Positions 15,297-29,200 of a stretch of DNA of 64,000 nt are shown here, one piece after another. A program made the position numbers and the translations under genes. Below the pieces are notes generated by a model that worked only from the letters and a program-made list of their open reading frames with translations, was not told the DNA's origin and searched no databases. This stretch comes from Corydoras sp. C115 (lineage: Eukaryota > Chordata > Actinopteri > Siluriformes > Callichthyidae). Every line of letters begins with the position of its first letter. Within the stretch, counting starts at the first letter, position 1. The DNA lies in assembly GCA_019802505.1 (NCBI GenBank), contig JAFMOC010000011.1:1133001-1197000 (forward strand), in the 5' to 3' direction.

Positions 15297-18200
15297 TGTG
15301 TGAGTGTGTGCCCAGCGATAGATTGGCGCCTTGTCCTGTGTGCGTCTGCCCAGCGCCCGAAACGTTCTCCCCTGGATGGGCATGGGGAACCCCCCCCCCG
15401 CGACCCTAATATAGGACAAAGCGGAAGATAATGAATGAATGAATGAATATATATTTATAAGCTTTGTTTTGTTTTCAGTATTCAACCCTACATTTCTTCT
15501 CTATTAAATGTGCTTTTATGTATTTTAGAGTCTCTAGAATGAATTTCATTCATTTAAATGTAAATGGAGGCGGCACGGTGGCTTAGTGGTTAGCACGTTC
15601 GCCTCTCAGCACTAGGGATTCTCGGTTCGAATCCCCATCAGGGTGGAGTTTCCATGTTCTCCCTGTGTCTGCGTGGGTTTCCTCCGGGTTCTCCGTGGGT
15701 TTCCTCCCACAGTCCAAAAACATGGATCAAGTCAATTGAGTTCTCCAAATTGCCCCATATAGAGTGTGTATGTGTGCGTGTCTGTGTGAGTGAGTGTGTG
15801 CCCAGCGATAGATTGGTGCCCTGTCCTGGGTGTATCTGCCCAGCGCCTGAAACCTTCTCCCCTGGAGGTGCATGGGGACCCCCCTGCGACCCTAATATAG
15901 GATAAAGCGGAAGATAATGAATGGATAAATGGAAATGGGTGCCTCAGTTTTCTCCAATTTTAGATTCGCTCTTAAATATACTTTGCATGCATATGTGTGA
16001 TTAAATGAGTTTTTGAAGTCTATTTTTAACTTAACTCAACTTAATGACCATATGAAAATGTGAGTCCTGGGCTGAGACCAGTTGAGAACCCCTGACATAG
16101 GCGGTATAGGGGAAGGCTCCAGGGAAATTGAACACCAATCTATTAAAAACATAATAACAGAAAAGAATAAACAAAAGGCTACACTGTATTTAAAAAAATG
16201 AAAATTAAAGCAATGCATAAATACCTCAGCGCTCCTGCCATCCCTACTACAACGATACCAACTTTGGTGGGCACCCATCACTATGACAAACCCCATCAAG
16301 CCTAACAGCCTAAAAGGAGCTATGCAGCATACTGTGTAGTCTCTGTCTCAGCATACTGCTGAATAAAACCATTTCATTTAAAACTGAGTACTAAATCAAT
16401 GGATCAGTGATTGGCTACAGATATGCCATATCCCTCCCACAAGGCGGTACATTCCAGTGAAAACAAAATCTATCATTTTAGAACAGTTCAGGAATTTGCG
16501 AGTTATAAAATAATACAAAGGAGTGGTAGACAGATAGACATGTAGTGTTTCCATGTCTGACTGACCTCTCCTGTTGTCCAGTCAGTAGACTGTAGACTAT
16601 TGAGTAGTTAAATCCTTTTCTGATGTCTATAATTTTAAACAATGAGGTTGGCCAGTAAGAGTATTAAGAAAAATCTGTCATCAGAGTATTGGTACAAATT
16701 ACAAATTGTCATTTATATTGCATTACCCAGTTTCTCTTTCACATTAAAATAATAATAAAAGAGCGGCACGGTGGCTTAGTGGTAAGCACATTTGCCTCTC
16801 AGCACTATGGAATCCTGGTTCGAATCCCAGTCTGGGTGGAGTTTCCATGTTCTCCCCGTGTCTGCGTGGGTTTCCTCCGGGTTCTCCGGTTTCCTCCCAC
16901 AGTCCAAAAACATGGATCAAGTCAACTGAGTTCTCCAAATTGCCCCATATAGCGTGTGTATGTCTGTGTGAGTGAGTGTGTGCCCAGCGATAGAATGGCG
17001 CACTGTCCTGGGTGTATCTGCCCAGCACCCAAAACGTTCTCCCCTGGATTGGCATGGGGAAGCCCCTCGCGACCCTAATATAGGATAAAGCAGAAGATAA
17101 TGGATGGATGGATAATAATAAAACAATGAAATGATAAAATGAATAAAAAAGAAAAGAAATTTACCACCATTTGGGAAATTAGCTTCATTTAAACTGATAA
17201 TTATTATAAATGCAAGACTAAATCTTTCTCCACCTTTATTAATCAAGAAACAATTCTTTTTCAGAAAATAATTTACTGTGCCACAGCTACTGCTAGCCTT
17301 GCAATTAATGATTTAAACATTCAGTTTTATTTCGGGTAAAGAAACACTTTGTAAATTATGTAAATAATGTTAAGCGAAGTGCTGCTACACCTTTTTCCCA
17401 TGATTTATTGGGAAAATAATATGCTGTATTTCATGCATTAAAACAAATTAGAAGCGTCATTCAGAGGTCTGCATTATTGTCAATAATTTCACAGCTGGAC
17501 TCCTTAACCAATCAGAGTTAAGGACTGGAACTAAAGGCACATTTTTTTACCTAAAAGTAATGGCTTTTTAATAATGGATTTTTTGTGTTTTCAGAAAGAA
17601 TGTGAAATTGTTTGTTTATTTGTTTGTCTTCTGATTATTTCAGCACATTTAGGCTATTTAATGGCAGTAAATGGGTTGTGTCATTTATATTTACATACTT
17701 ACATTTTAATCAGGTTATATAAGCTGGTTCAGGTGAATGTGACAAAGAAAGATTTTTCAAATAGGCTTTGTAGACTGTTTCCTCCAATAATATTTCCTCT
17801 TTCTTTATCAAATGTGGGCATTTAATAAGGATAGTGTGGTGTAACATGGTTGACAGGTTGGTGCAGTCTCCCCTGTAAGGAGGTGCTTGTGTAATGTCCA
17901 AATCCTCATCTTGTGATTAATATTTGTTTTTTCTGACAGTTCATTCTTATATTGTATATTTTTGGTTCGATTTTATGTAGTTTATTGCGCAATTTGTTGT
18001 CCCATTCATTTTGCCATTTGTTTTTAATGTATATAAATATCTTTGGTAGAGCATCTGTGAGGGGAATGAGTCGAGGAGTGATCGCATCTTCTGTTGTTCT
18101 AGCCGTATGCCGTGTTGGTAGTTTGAGGAGAAGATTGCTGCTGTGACTTTGGTCTTTGTTTTTGATCTGTATGTGTAAATTGTATTATGTTGGGAAAAAT

Positions 18201-21200
18201 GTTCTTAAGATGTGGTATTCATTCGAATGGGGAATGTGAAATTAAGTAAAAATCACCAAATAGCACATTGATTATGGCCTATTTTCGTACGCTTACCAGG
18301 GATCCCAATAATTGTTCACGGTAATGTACCATTCTTTTAGGTTGAAGATGTGATCATACTTAGGTAAAAAATTAAGGAAAGAAGTAACAGAAGCAATAAT
18401 ATTGAAGCAATAATGTGCTGCCTCTTACCTGCAAAACGCAGTGGGGCATCTTTATCCAGGGCTATTAGCGGAGGGTCCAGAAGAACCTGGTCATCATTTT
18501 CTGTCACAATGCCATGATAAGTAGTTTCAATCCAAGGCTTATGCTTGTTAACTAAACAAAACAAAAGCAGAAAATGTATTTAGTATGAATGTCAAATTTA
18601 ATGTGTTAATGCAAAAAATCTATTTACACTGATGACTTGCAGTAGCATGTAGCTCAACCACCTTCCTGCCCTGTTGCCTTGTGCACCACAGACTCTGAAT
18701 TTCGGTTTTTCCACCCGACTGGTATCAAGATCAGTAAACTTACAAGAACTCAGTCACTTTAAGCAGTTTATAAGCTTATCTCATTTGCCCTACTGTCTGT
18801 ACTTGCACTTCAGAACAATGTCCCTAATCTAGTAGGTACATATGTCACTTAGGGTCTTAATTTACTATTTGTGTTTTTACTTAATATCATTAATGTATTT
18901 AATGTTCATTGTTACTCCAAGGGTCTAAAAGTGACATCATATTAATCCTTTGTATGTACAGTATACAGTATACTGCAGCATTGACAATAATGTACATTGA
19001 CACGACTAGCAAACTGTGGTATGTGTGATGGGGATGCTTGAGATAGGGTGTGTTGTGCACAAGCTGGCCACCATAAAACACCTTTCCTCTGCATATCAAA
19101 GGTTTCCATAAGTCAAATATGAGGCATATCATTAAAATTACAACAGTATAGCTCAAAATCACAAATGTTGACAAATCTAAATGAACTAAAACAACATTGT
19201 AAAAAAAAGTTGGCAAACATCATGTCTGTCTTCATATCTGATAAATAAATAATAACGCACTGTAATTTGTCTTTCATGTCCAGATACAGCACAGTTTATG
19301 TTTGTCTTGATGTCTGGCAGCAGTTTCTGGAGTCTCTCTAAATGTGGCAGTGGTAGTGTGTTGAAAATTACTACTGAACTGATTTAGTTTTTCTAATTTT
19401 GGAAAATAGATTAGATGTAAATTAGACATATATTATTAGATATCAGATGTGAGCTGATGCTAAACAGACATTTACAAAGATTATAATTCATGTCAAGACT
19501 AATTGGTAATCGGGACTGAAGAGCTGCTTCAAAAGAACCTACTAAAATGAAAAAAACATAGCTAAGAATAAACATGCATATGCTGAAGCCAAGCTAAACA
19601 CTATTCTGGTTTAATTAAGAACGAAAATGCTGTAGATTCACAAAGCTCATGCCATTAAATCACGTAAAAACGTGATTTACTAATTCATAACAAAATATAA
19701 CTATTTCAGGTCTGTAGTGAATAATCCCTGTACACAAAGATAAATGTTTGAATTAAAAAAAATGTATTAAAATCACCTTATCTGTTTAGCTTACATTCTT
19801 ACTACCGTAATTCATCAATGGTTATAATGAATGATGTAACAAATCTCATTAAGAGATTAAGAGATCAATTTATTTCTTTAAAGTAAGAACTATTTTATAC
19901 GTCATTCATATGTGTGTTTTTAAAACACACAAAAAATACATACACCTACAGATGTTTATACACCTTTTTTGGAACAGTGATTAATTAATTTATGTGTACA
20001 CAAAAAAAGCTGATACCCAATCATTAGTGATGCTTACTTATAACAAGAGAAGCACCAGATTAACAAACCAGAGCACCTCCTATGGAGAAAACTGATGCCT
20101 ACATTTTATGCACTCAGCACTGGGAGCAATAATCATGGGCAGGTACTAATTAATTGAAAGATGGTAATTATTTTTTGCAGCTTGTTTCTTGCTGAACAGC
20201 TAGTGTTGATCTTCTAATCCAATATATAAAACAAACTGTATCATTTTAGCAATTTCCTCTCTTTAAAGTACACATCAATCATAATTTACTATATCAATTA
20301 CATTCGGTAAAGAAACAATAAACTTGCAGTACAATATGGAAATATATATAGAATCAATAAAATAAGATTTAAAAAAACAAACTAACATTCCTCACTCAAA
20401 AGCATTGTACTTTGTACTTTTCTCTTTGTTAAGAATCTCTTCAATATTCACTTGTGGTTCTCCGGTTTCCAAAAACATAGATTTAATGTAATGTAAATGC
20501 TCTAAATTGTCCCATATAGTGTGTGTTTTTTTCTGTATGAGTGAGTGACCCTAGCGAAAGATTGGCACCCGTTCTTGGGTGTATCTGCCCAGCGCCCGAA
20601 AGGTTCTTCCCTGGATGGGCATGAGAAACCTCCACCCCCAAGACCCCAGTAGAGGATTAAGCAGAAGATAAGGAATGACTGAATGAATAATAATAAAAAT
20701 AATGACAATAACACAGAAACCAGATTGGATAATGATCAGGTTTGTGTAGCTGTAGCTTGTGTAGCTGTTTTTTCCTTAAATAACGACATGTGTTGTTCTC
20801 TCATTTTTAAGTTTCTTTGGATAACCATGGTGTCTATTGTTGGCATTATTTATTAATGAATAGTTAATATTATATGAATAGTTAAAAATAGTAACTCACT
20901 ATGTGTTTACAACTAAATAGTGCCAATACAGACAGATACATAATGAAACACTATTAGCAAATAAGGCTATATAAAACATTGTCTGAGAACTGATGCTTAA
21001 GAGTTAAACTTTTAATTCACTCAGCACCCAGAATAATGGGCAGGTCCTAGTTAATTGCGAGATGGTAATTATTTGTAGCAGCTTGTTGCTAAACAGCTAG
21101 TGGTGGTCATCTTCTAATCCAATTTATAGACAAGGCTCCTCAACTTTGGAATAGCTGAATATTCTGAATCACTATCAATCTTTACATAATGAAACACTAT

Positions 21201-24200
21201 TAGCAAATAAGGCTATATAGCTGTTTTTTCTCTCGTTTTTAAGTTACTTTGGATAACCATGGTGTCTATAACCTGGACACAATTTAAACCAGCTCCTTCC
21301 CTCTGGCAGACGATACAGGTCACTGTACACTAAAACAACCAGACACTCAGTTCCTTTCCTCACACCATTACACTTATAAACAGCTGATAAACACTCTGTA
21401 CTGTACAAGCTGTACTGTTGTAACTGTACAAGCAAAAATCAATGTCTATGTTGACCTCTTATTGCTTTGCACTACAACACACAAGGCACATTCATCATAT
21501 TGTATTTTATATTTTATATATGCGCACATTGTACATTTGTAATTTGTTCTGTAATGTTACAAGATAGACACCATCATTCTGAAACAAAATTCCTTGTGTA
21601 TGTTTCTGTGTGTGATTCTCAAAAATGTCTGCTAAATGACTAAATGCAAGTCTACTGTCTCGAGGTTTGTGGCCCTTGCTATGTTTTCCAACTTGTGAGT
21701 GTAAAAAATCTGTAAAAAAAAAAAAAAAAAATGGTTTAATTAGATATGAGTTAGCTACCTTTAATTTAGCTAGATGTGAGTTAATATTAGCTTACTGTGT
21801 AATGAGAAAATACATGTAAACAGCATATTGTGAAGAACCACATGGGGGAATTCATTGCACATGGCTTGACTAATGCACACTGGCCTTTTGGGATCTGAAG
21901 GAAAATAACCAAGTGTGCATCACCATAAAAAGCCAGTAGAATACAGTGAAAGATTCTTCACATAACAGCTGCACTCACTGTCTGCAGTGTTTTGTCTGCT
22001 GGTGGCGTTTAGCTATTGGTGATTAACATTGGCATTATTTATTAATGAATAGTTAATATTACATGAATAGTTAAAAATAGTAACTCACTATGTGTTTACA
22101 ACTAAATAGCGCCAATCCAGACAAATACATAATGAAACACTATTAGCAAATAAGGCTATATAAAACATTGTCTGAGAACTGATGCTTAAGTTCACTCAGC
22201 ACCCAGAATAATGGGCAGTTAATTGCGAGATGGTAATTATTTGTAGCAGCTTGTTGCTAAACAGCTAGTGGTGGTCATTTTCTAATCCAGATCTTCTAAT
22301 CCAATTTATACACAAGGCTCCTCAACAAGATGAATATTCTGTCTATCACTATCAATCTTTAAAAGTAGATTAAAACACATTTATTTAATTTTGCATTTAA
22401 TTAATTCCCTGTAGATAAAGGTGTAGATCACAGGATTGGCGGTGTTGGGTTGGTGATCTGGGATCAGTCTCTGCTGTCATCTGGGATCTGGGATCAGTCT
22501 CTGTCTCTGCATTTCACCTCTTCACCCAGCTCATCATTATTAGAGGGTGTGTTAACAAAAATTCCGGGGAACCCTCTCAACTAAGTAGAGTCTGCAGTAT
22601 CTGCCCCTTTTAGTTCTGCTACTCTAGTCAGCTATGCAGGAATCACATGCTACACTGTGTCAATCATACTCTGGTTATTACTTAAATACTGTGCTTTCTT
22701 AGCTCTAACTTGTCTGTTTCTTTTCAACACCACCTCTGTACAAGGCTGTCCTATGCTGTTGATGCCAACCGGCCACTCAAGGATCCCAAGGTTTCTTCCT
22801 AAAAAAACAACATAACAGGGAGTTTTTTCATGCTACTGACGTTTCGGGTTGCTCTTTGAGGGTTTCAGGCTTTTTAACCTGTAAGGATGCTTTGTGACTA
22901 TGTACTATTGTATAAAGCACTATACAAATAAGTTCCTTTAACTTATACTAACCTTATCATGTTAGCAATTTCCACCCTTTAATGTACACATTGATCATGA
23001 ATTACTATATCCATTACATTATCTAAAGAAACAACAAACTTAAAATAAATGGAAAAATGGAAAAGTAAACAGAATCAATGCCATAAGACAAAAAAACTAA
23101 CTGACATCACTCACTCAATAGCATGGTATTTTGTTAAGTCTAGTGTCTTATTGTTATGACTAAATACATAAAGACAACAAAAATATGGGCGGCACTGTGG
23201 CTTAGTGGTTAGCATGTTCGCCTCTCAGCACGGGTGATTCAAGGAGTTTCCATGTTCTTCCCGTGTCCGCATGGGTTTCCCCCGGCTTCTCCTATTTCCT
23301 CCCCAGTCCTAAACATGGTTTCAAGGTAAATTGAATGCTCTAAATTGCCCCATATAGTATGTGTCTGTATGAGTGTGTGTGTCCATTGGCACCCTTTACT
23401 AGGTGTATCTGCCCAGCACCCAAAAAGTTCTCCCTTGCATGGGCATGGTCAAACCCATCGCGACTCTAGTAGAGAATTAAGCAAAAGATAATGAATGAAT
23501 GAATAAATGAATGAAAATTTCGATAAAATTTACAAAAATATCAAATAAAGACAGAAATTCACAAAAAACAAATAACACACAAACAGACCTTATGTCATTA
23601 CAAGTTGAAAAAAACTGCACATTGCTTCTTGTAAATGGAAGTGGAAAAATTTCACAGTGAAAAATATTGAGAATGTAAAAAAATATGCACAAACACACAG
23701 ATGTTTATTAAAAATATTGAAAACATTTATAATGAGTTATTTCATTATTTTCCTACAGTGGGGCTTTGAGTCTATTTGTTCTGGTTTTAATTGTTCTGTA
23801 ACATGGCATTGGGTTGGGGGTTGACCATCTGATGTTTCCAATGCCACAGAGCATTTGTGTAAACCGCCTTCATTGGAGGTTTGGGCCTTTTATCACAATA
23901 CACCTTCATCCAGTGGTGGCCCACGACAGGCTGATCAGACCTGGGTGTGTGTTTGTAACAATTTGTAACCTCAGGTTAAGAGGACTAACAATGTGACAGA
24001 TGGTGTATTATCTGTAATTGTAAAACTACAAAGTCCATCCATGTGGTAAGTGGAAGTGATAAAATAGATAAATGATTGTAGAAACAAGGCAGTATACCTA
24101 ATACAGTGGGCAGTGAGTATGAACCAACCTGCATCATACCATTCAGATATGCACTAAGATAACAGTAGTGCAAGACTGCAAAATGGTAGAATAGAATAGT

Positions 24201-26158
24201 CTCCACACACTTTGGTGCACAGTATCCAGTACAGAAAAACACTCAGCCCACTGCATTCTGTCTAACTGGAGCCCCTACTGTGAGCACATACCGCAGTGTT
24301 ATACAATCAGAGTGCTGTGTGCAGGCTTGCACCAGACATTGTGAACACCAGGTTTAAAAATTAGTTTTTTTTTTTTTTCAGAAAATAAATTTGCAATCAG
24401 AAAAACTTAAATATTCCTATAATTTACTGATTTACCGGTTTGTTCATCAAATATGTCATTATTTAAGATTATTTTACGTGTATGTGAGCATGGCATAATA
24501 AACAATGTGAAGCTGCATGTAAGTCACAGTTGTATAAGCTTGACTTTAACTAAGCATTTTTATTAACTGGCACTGAACTTCACATACATTCTATGAATAA
24601 AACAAGCTTGTTTAGCAAGTAACTATGGATATAACTAGGGTACTAATGTTTACTACAGAGATTAAATATTTAAGCAAAAGTATTATTTATAATAATAAAA
24701 TAACTTATTTATAATAATAATAAAATAACTAATTATAATTATATTAATTATAATAAGATAATAACTTTTACAAAAATGGGTTAATTTGTTTCCTGGATAT
24801 CTTGTATATACAAAACAACTTTAAAAAATTTACTGGTTGAGTTATCTTTTTAAAACCAAACAGTAGAGATGCATCGATACTAATACCTATATTGGTCCAT
24901 GTGACAGAAGAGTGGCGGCACTGGGGAGGAAGTCAGAGCAGTCGATAAAGGATTTTGACTATGGATAATTATCCGCCTGATCAACATGTGTGCTATTTAA
25001 AACTGGGAACAGCACATGCACATGGAGAAATTGACCACAAACTGCAGGAAACAACAACATGACATTAAGATCAGCTATGTAAATATACAATGTGAATTAA
25101 AAACCAGTCCTGAGCTTGAGAACTCCTGTGACCGGTATTCATTCATTATCCCCACACCCACTCCCCAGTTACAGTCCAATACCATATGCTAGTACTCATA
25201 ATACTATTCTGATACGGATGAGGACTTTCACATATTCTGTTATTTCTGTGTAGAAATATTCCTAGTGTAAAGCCTTGGGAAACAAAGGCAGTCGGGCATG
25301 GACAGATTTGTTAAAATCACATGTTCTGCTGCCTCTACGAGAGCAGTGATGCTGTAAGTATACACCAGCTTAATACTTACTGGTCTGGTAAGCTCAATAA
25401 TCATTGTACCTCTTTATAAACCAGTAAACCATGCGACAGGATCTTTCCATTGTGGCACGAACATATGATTAATTTATTGTTAAATTAATAAATGTATTCC
25501 CCTTTTTTGTTTAAGAACTTTACTTGTCTTGCTCCTGCCAAAAGCAGAAAAAAATGTATGTTGTATTAACCACAACACCCATTTGTTGTTTCCTGTTCAT
25601 AAGAGGGGTTTGTTATTGTGTATTGTGTTCCTTATTGGCAGCCCAGTGCCAAGATTATAAACACACTGTGCAATACTTATTTTTACCCCGAATGGTTAAT
25701 TCTGAATTACAGCTTAGTGGTTAGCACGTTCGCCTCTGAGCACTAGGGTTCCAGGTTTTAATCCCAATTTGGGTGCAATTCCATGTTCTACTTTTGTACA
25801 CGTGGGTTTCCTCCCACAGTCCAAAAGCATGGATTCAAGTTAAATTAAATGCTCTAAATTGCCCCATGCATGTGTGTCTGTGTGAGTAAGTGTGTCCAGC
25901 GATAGATTGGCACCCTGTCCTGGGTGTATCTGCCCAGCGTCCAAAATGTTCTCCCTTGGATGGGCATGGGGAAACCCATGAGATAAAAACTCATCTTACT
26001 ATCTTCTGCTTAATCCTAAGATAAGATAAGATAAGATAAGCCTATATGGGTCCCACAATGGGGAAATTCACATTCTTAGAAGCAGAGTGATATTGATCGG
26101 AAAAGTCAAAAAGATACATTTAATATACAGTATATCTATTAAGGGAAGCAATTTAAAA

Positions 26159-26246
<88 letters not shown>

Positions 26247-29200
26247 AGAAATATAAATCAGCATATATAAAATACAATATAACTTCAAAATTATGCACAT
26301 AACATGAAACAGGGAAGGACAACACTACTCAAAATTAGATGCACAATTAAATTTTTTCCTAAAATAAATATGCTAAAGGTTTCAGAAACTGAAAATTGTA
26401 ACAATACGTATTAAAGATCAATTGTAAAAATGATTGTTGCTAAACAAAAAGTGCAGCTCTGTAAAGCAGTGGAATTTATTTTCATCATTATTTGTATTGG
26501 CTGAGTATTGGCTAAGGAAATTTATAAAAATTTCAAATGCTTTTAATTGTTTGAGTCTGACTCAAATCTAAAATGTACATGAAGTTATTTACAACATAAT
26601 TTGTCCCATATTACATCTGCTTTTCCTTTCCAATCAGTGTTCAATGGTTATATTACTAAGAAGAGAATATATTGTATCGTAATATAACAGTTTGGTAAAA
26701 TACTGCTATTTCCTATCTGTATTATGCAGACAGTATGTGACAGGAAATATACAAAATGTGTTAGCTACAACTTCTCCTGCCAATTAACGCAGTCAACGCT
26801 TTCAAATGACACTTGTCATGACATCCTACTAAGCAGAAGGTGCAGACCCAACAACAGGCCCAAAATATCTGATCATTTACACTTTCGACATTTTCACCAA
26901 ACAACAAATTTATTTTTCTCAAAACAACAAGACTTCAAATAATTATAAAGATATTATTTCTTGGATATTGTGTTTCTACTCAGCTGTGCTAAAACTGGAA
27001 CTCAAAAAGAAAAAAAAGAGTTTTTGCAGTGTCCATATCCATCCATCCATTATCTCCCGCTTTATCCTGAACTAGGGTTGCGGGGGGTATGGGGGGTGCC
27101 CATCCAGGGGAGAACGTTTTGGGAGCCGGGTAGATATTCCCAGGACAGGGTGCCAATCCATCGTTGGGCACACTCACTCTCACAGACACACACAAAAACA
27201 CACTCTTTATGGGGCAATTAGAAGAATTCAATTGACCTTGATCCATGTTGTTGGACTGTGGGAGAAAACCCACGCGGACGCGGGGAGAACATGGAAACTA
27301 CACCCAGAATGGGATTAGAACCAGGAATCCCTAGTGCTAAACACTAAGTCACCGTGCCACCCCAATATTGAGATATAAACATAATTAAATCGATTGATGT
27401 GTTTATCAGACACTGATGAACTCAGGATTGTGTAGGCCATACTTGTTCTTCTACATCACACTCTCTTAGCCATGTTTTTACGGACCTTGCTTTGTGCACT
27501 GGTGTGCAGTCAAGCTGGAAAAGTAAGGAGCCATCACCAAACAAAAGTTGGGAGTATGAAATTGTCCATAATCTCTTGAAGTTTTTCCAACCCTAAAACC
27601 ATCATTGATTTCTTTTCAGACCATCTTTTTGGCCTACAGGACAATTTTGGATCAGTCCCCTCTTACCATCATTACCTTCATTCTACCTCCAACTCATTCA
27701 CTTCGCTCTAGCGATGAATGTTGCCTTGTGCTTTCAACTCACCGTGGTGCTAATTCTCACTCTGTAGCGTTCACCACTGCAAAATGATGAAGGCATGATC
27801 TGAAGGCCATCGCTTCGTGGCTGAGCTGTTCTGTTTCCCTAACCCTTCCACTTTGTTACAATACCACTTGAGACAGTGGAATATAAGTGTAACTAGGAGA
27901 TTTCATGACTAGACTTGTTGCAGAAGGTGGCATCCGAATACAGAACCATGCTGGAATTCACTAAGCTCGTGAAAGCAACCCAATTTTTCACATATGTTTG
28001 TAGAAGCAGTCAGCATGTGTTTGGTGCTATACCTCTGTGGTTATGAAAGTGATTAGCATGCCTGAATTTATTGATTTGGATGGGTGAACGAATGCTTTTG
28101 GTAAAATAGTATATTATTACAAAATGCTTTAGGCATGTCATAGCAAGAGACATTTTCAGTGAATATAAAGAAAATGAGATTTAAAGTCTGTGAGAACATG
28201 AATTTCAAGTAGTTTATTTATATAGCACTTTTTTTTACAATAGTACATTGTCACAATGAATGAATTGGTTCAATGTGACATGAATGTGGACACCCAATAC
28301 AACAATTCAATATTTACTGTCATTCATAATAAGCGAAAATGCAGCTTTCTGTAAACATATGAAGAGATTAAATCTAAATGTTCTTTATCTCTTTCTTCCG
28401 AATGAACATCATCAAGCACTGTTTAGAAAATAGAAATTTAAATAGATAAAGTTAAAAGAGGGAAACAGACATGAAAACACAGTCTGATTCAAAGTCATTT
28501 TAATTTAAGTGTTTATTGGCATCGCAGTGGCACTGCCATGGTGGTGGTTAGTTAGTAGTTAGCTTTTTGGGGACACATTTTACAAATCAGTTCCTGCTTA
28601 TATGTGGCCCTGTAGCTTAATAGTTATTACAGTGGAGGATAAAAGTATTTGATCCCCCACTGACTTTAATACAAGAAAATAAATGAAACGTCTCATAATT
28701 TTATGCCAGCTTTATTTTAACAGTGCCACATAGAATATCAAAAAAAAAATGGAGAAAATTACATGAAATGAGAAATAAAAAATAATTTGCATTTCATTGA
28801 GGGAAATAAGTATTTCATCCCCTAGTAAAATATCATTTAATACTTGGTGGCAAAACCCTTGTTGGCAAGCACAGCAGTCAGACATTTTTTATAGGTTTTT
28901 ATAAGGTTTGCACACACTTCAGGAGTAATTTTGGCCCACTCCTCTCTGCAAATCACCTCCAAAAAATCCTTAAGTTTTTTAAGCATGCATTTGGAAACGC
29001 GAAGCTTCAGCTCTCTCCATAGATTTTCGATGGGATTGAGGTCAGGAGACTGGCTAGGCCATTCCATGACCTTGATATGCTTCTTATGGAGCCACTCCTT
29101 TGTTTCCTTGGCTGTATGTTTTGGGTCGTTGTCATGCTGGAAGACCCATCCATGACCCATTTTCAGTGCCCTGGCGGAGGCAAGGAGGTTGTCACCCAGG

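Noticed and set aside
15104..15905. Open frames of 80-100 codons with recurring SPRGFPPGSPVSSHSPKT-type peptides, repeated at many loci
   Set aside because: Translations of the V-SINE central domain. The recurrence at every SINE copy shows they are not genes.
26068..26325. Ile-Tyr repeat open frames on both strands
   Set aside because: Pure (TA)n microsatellite.
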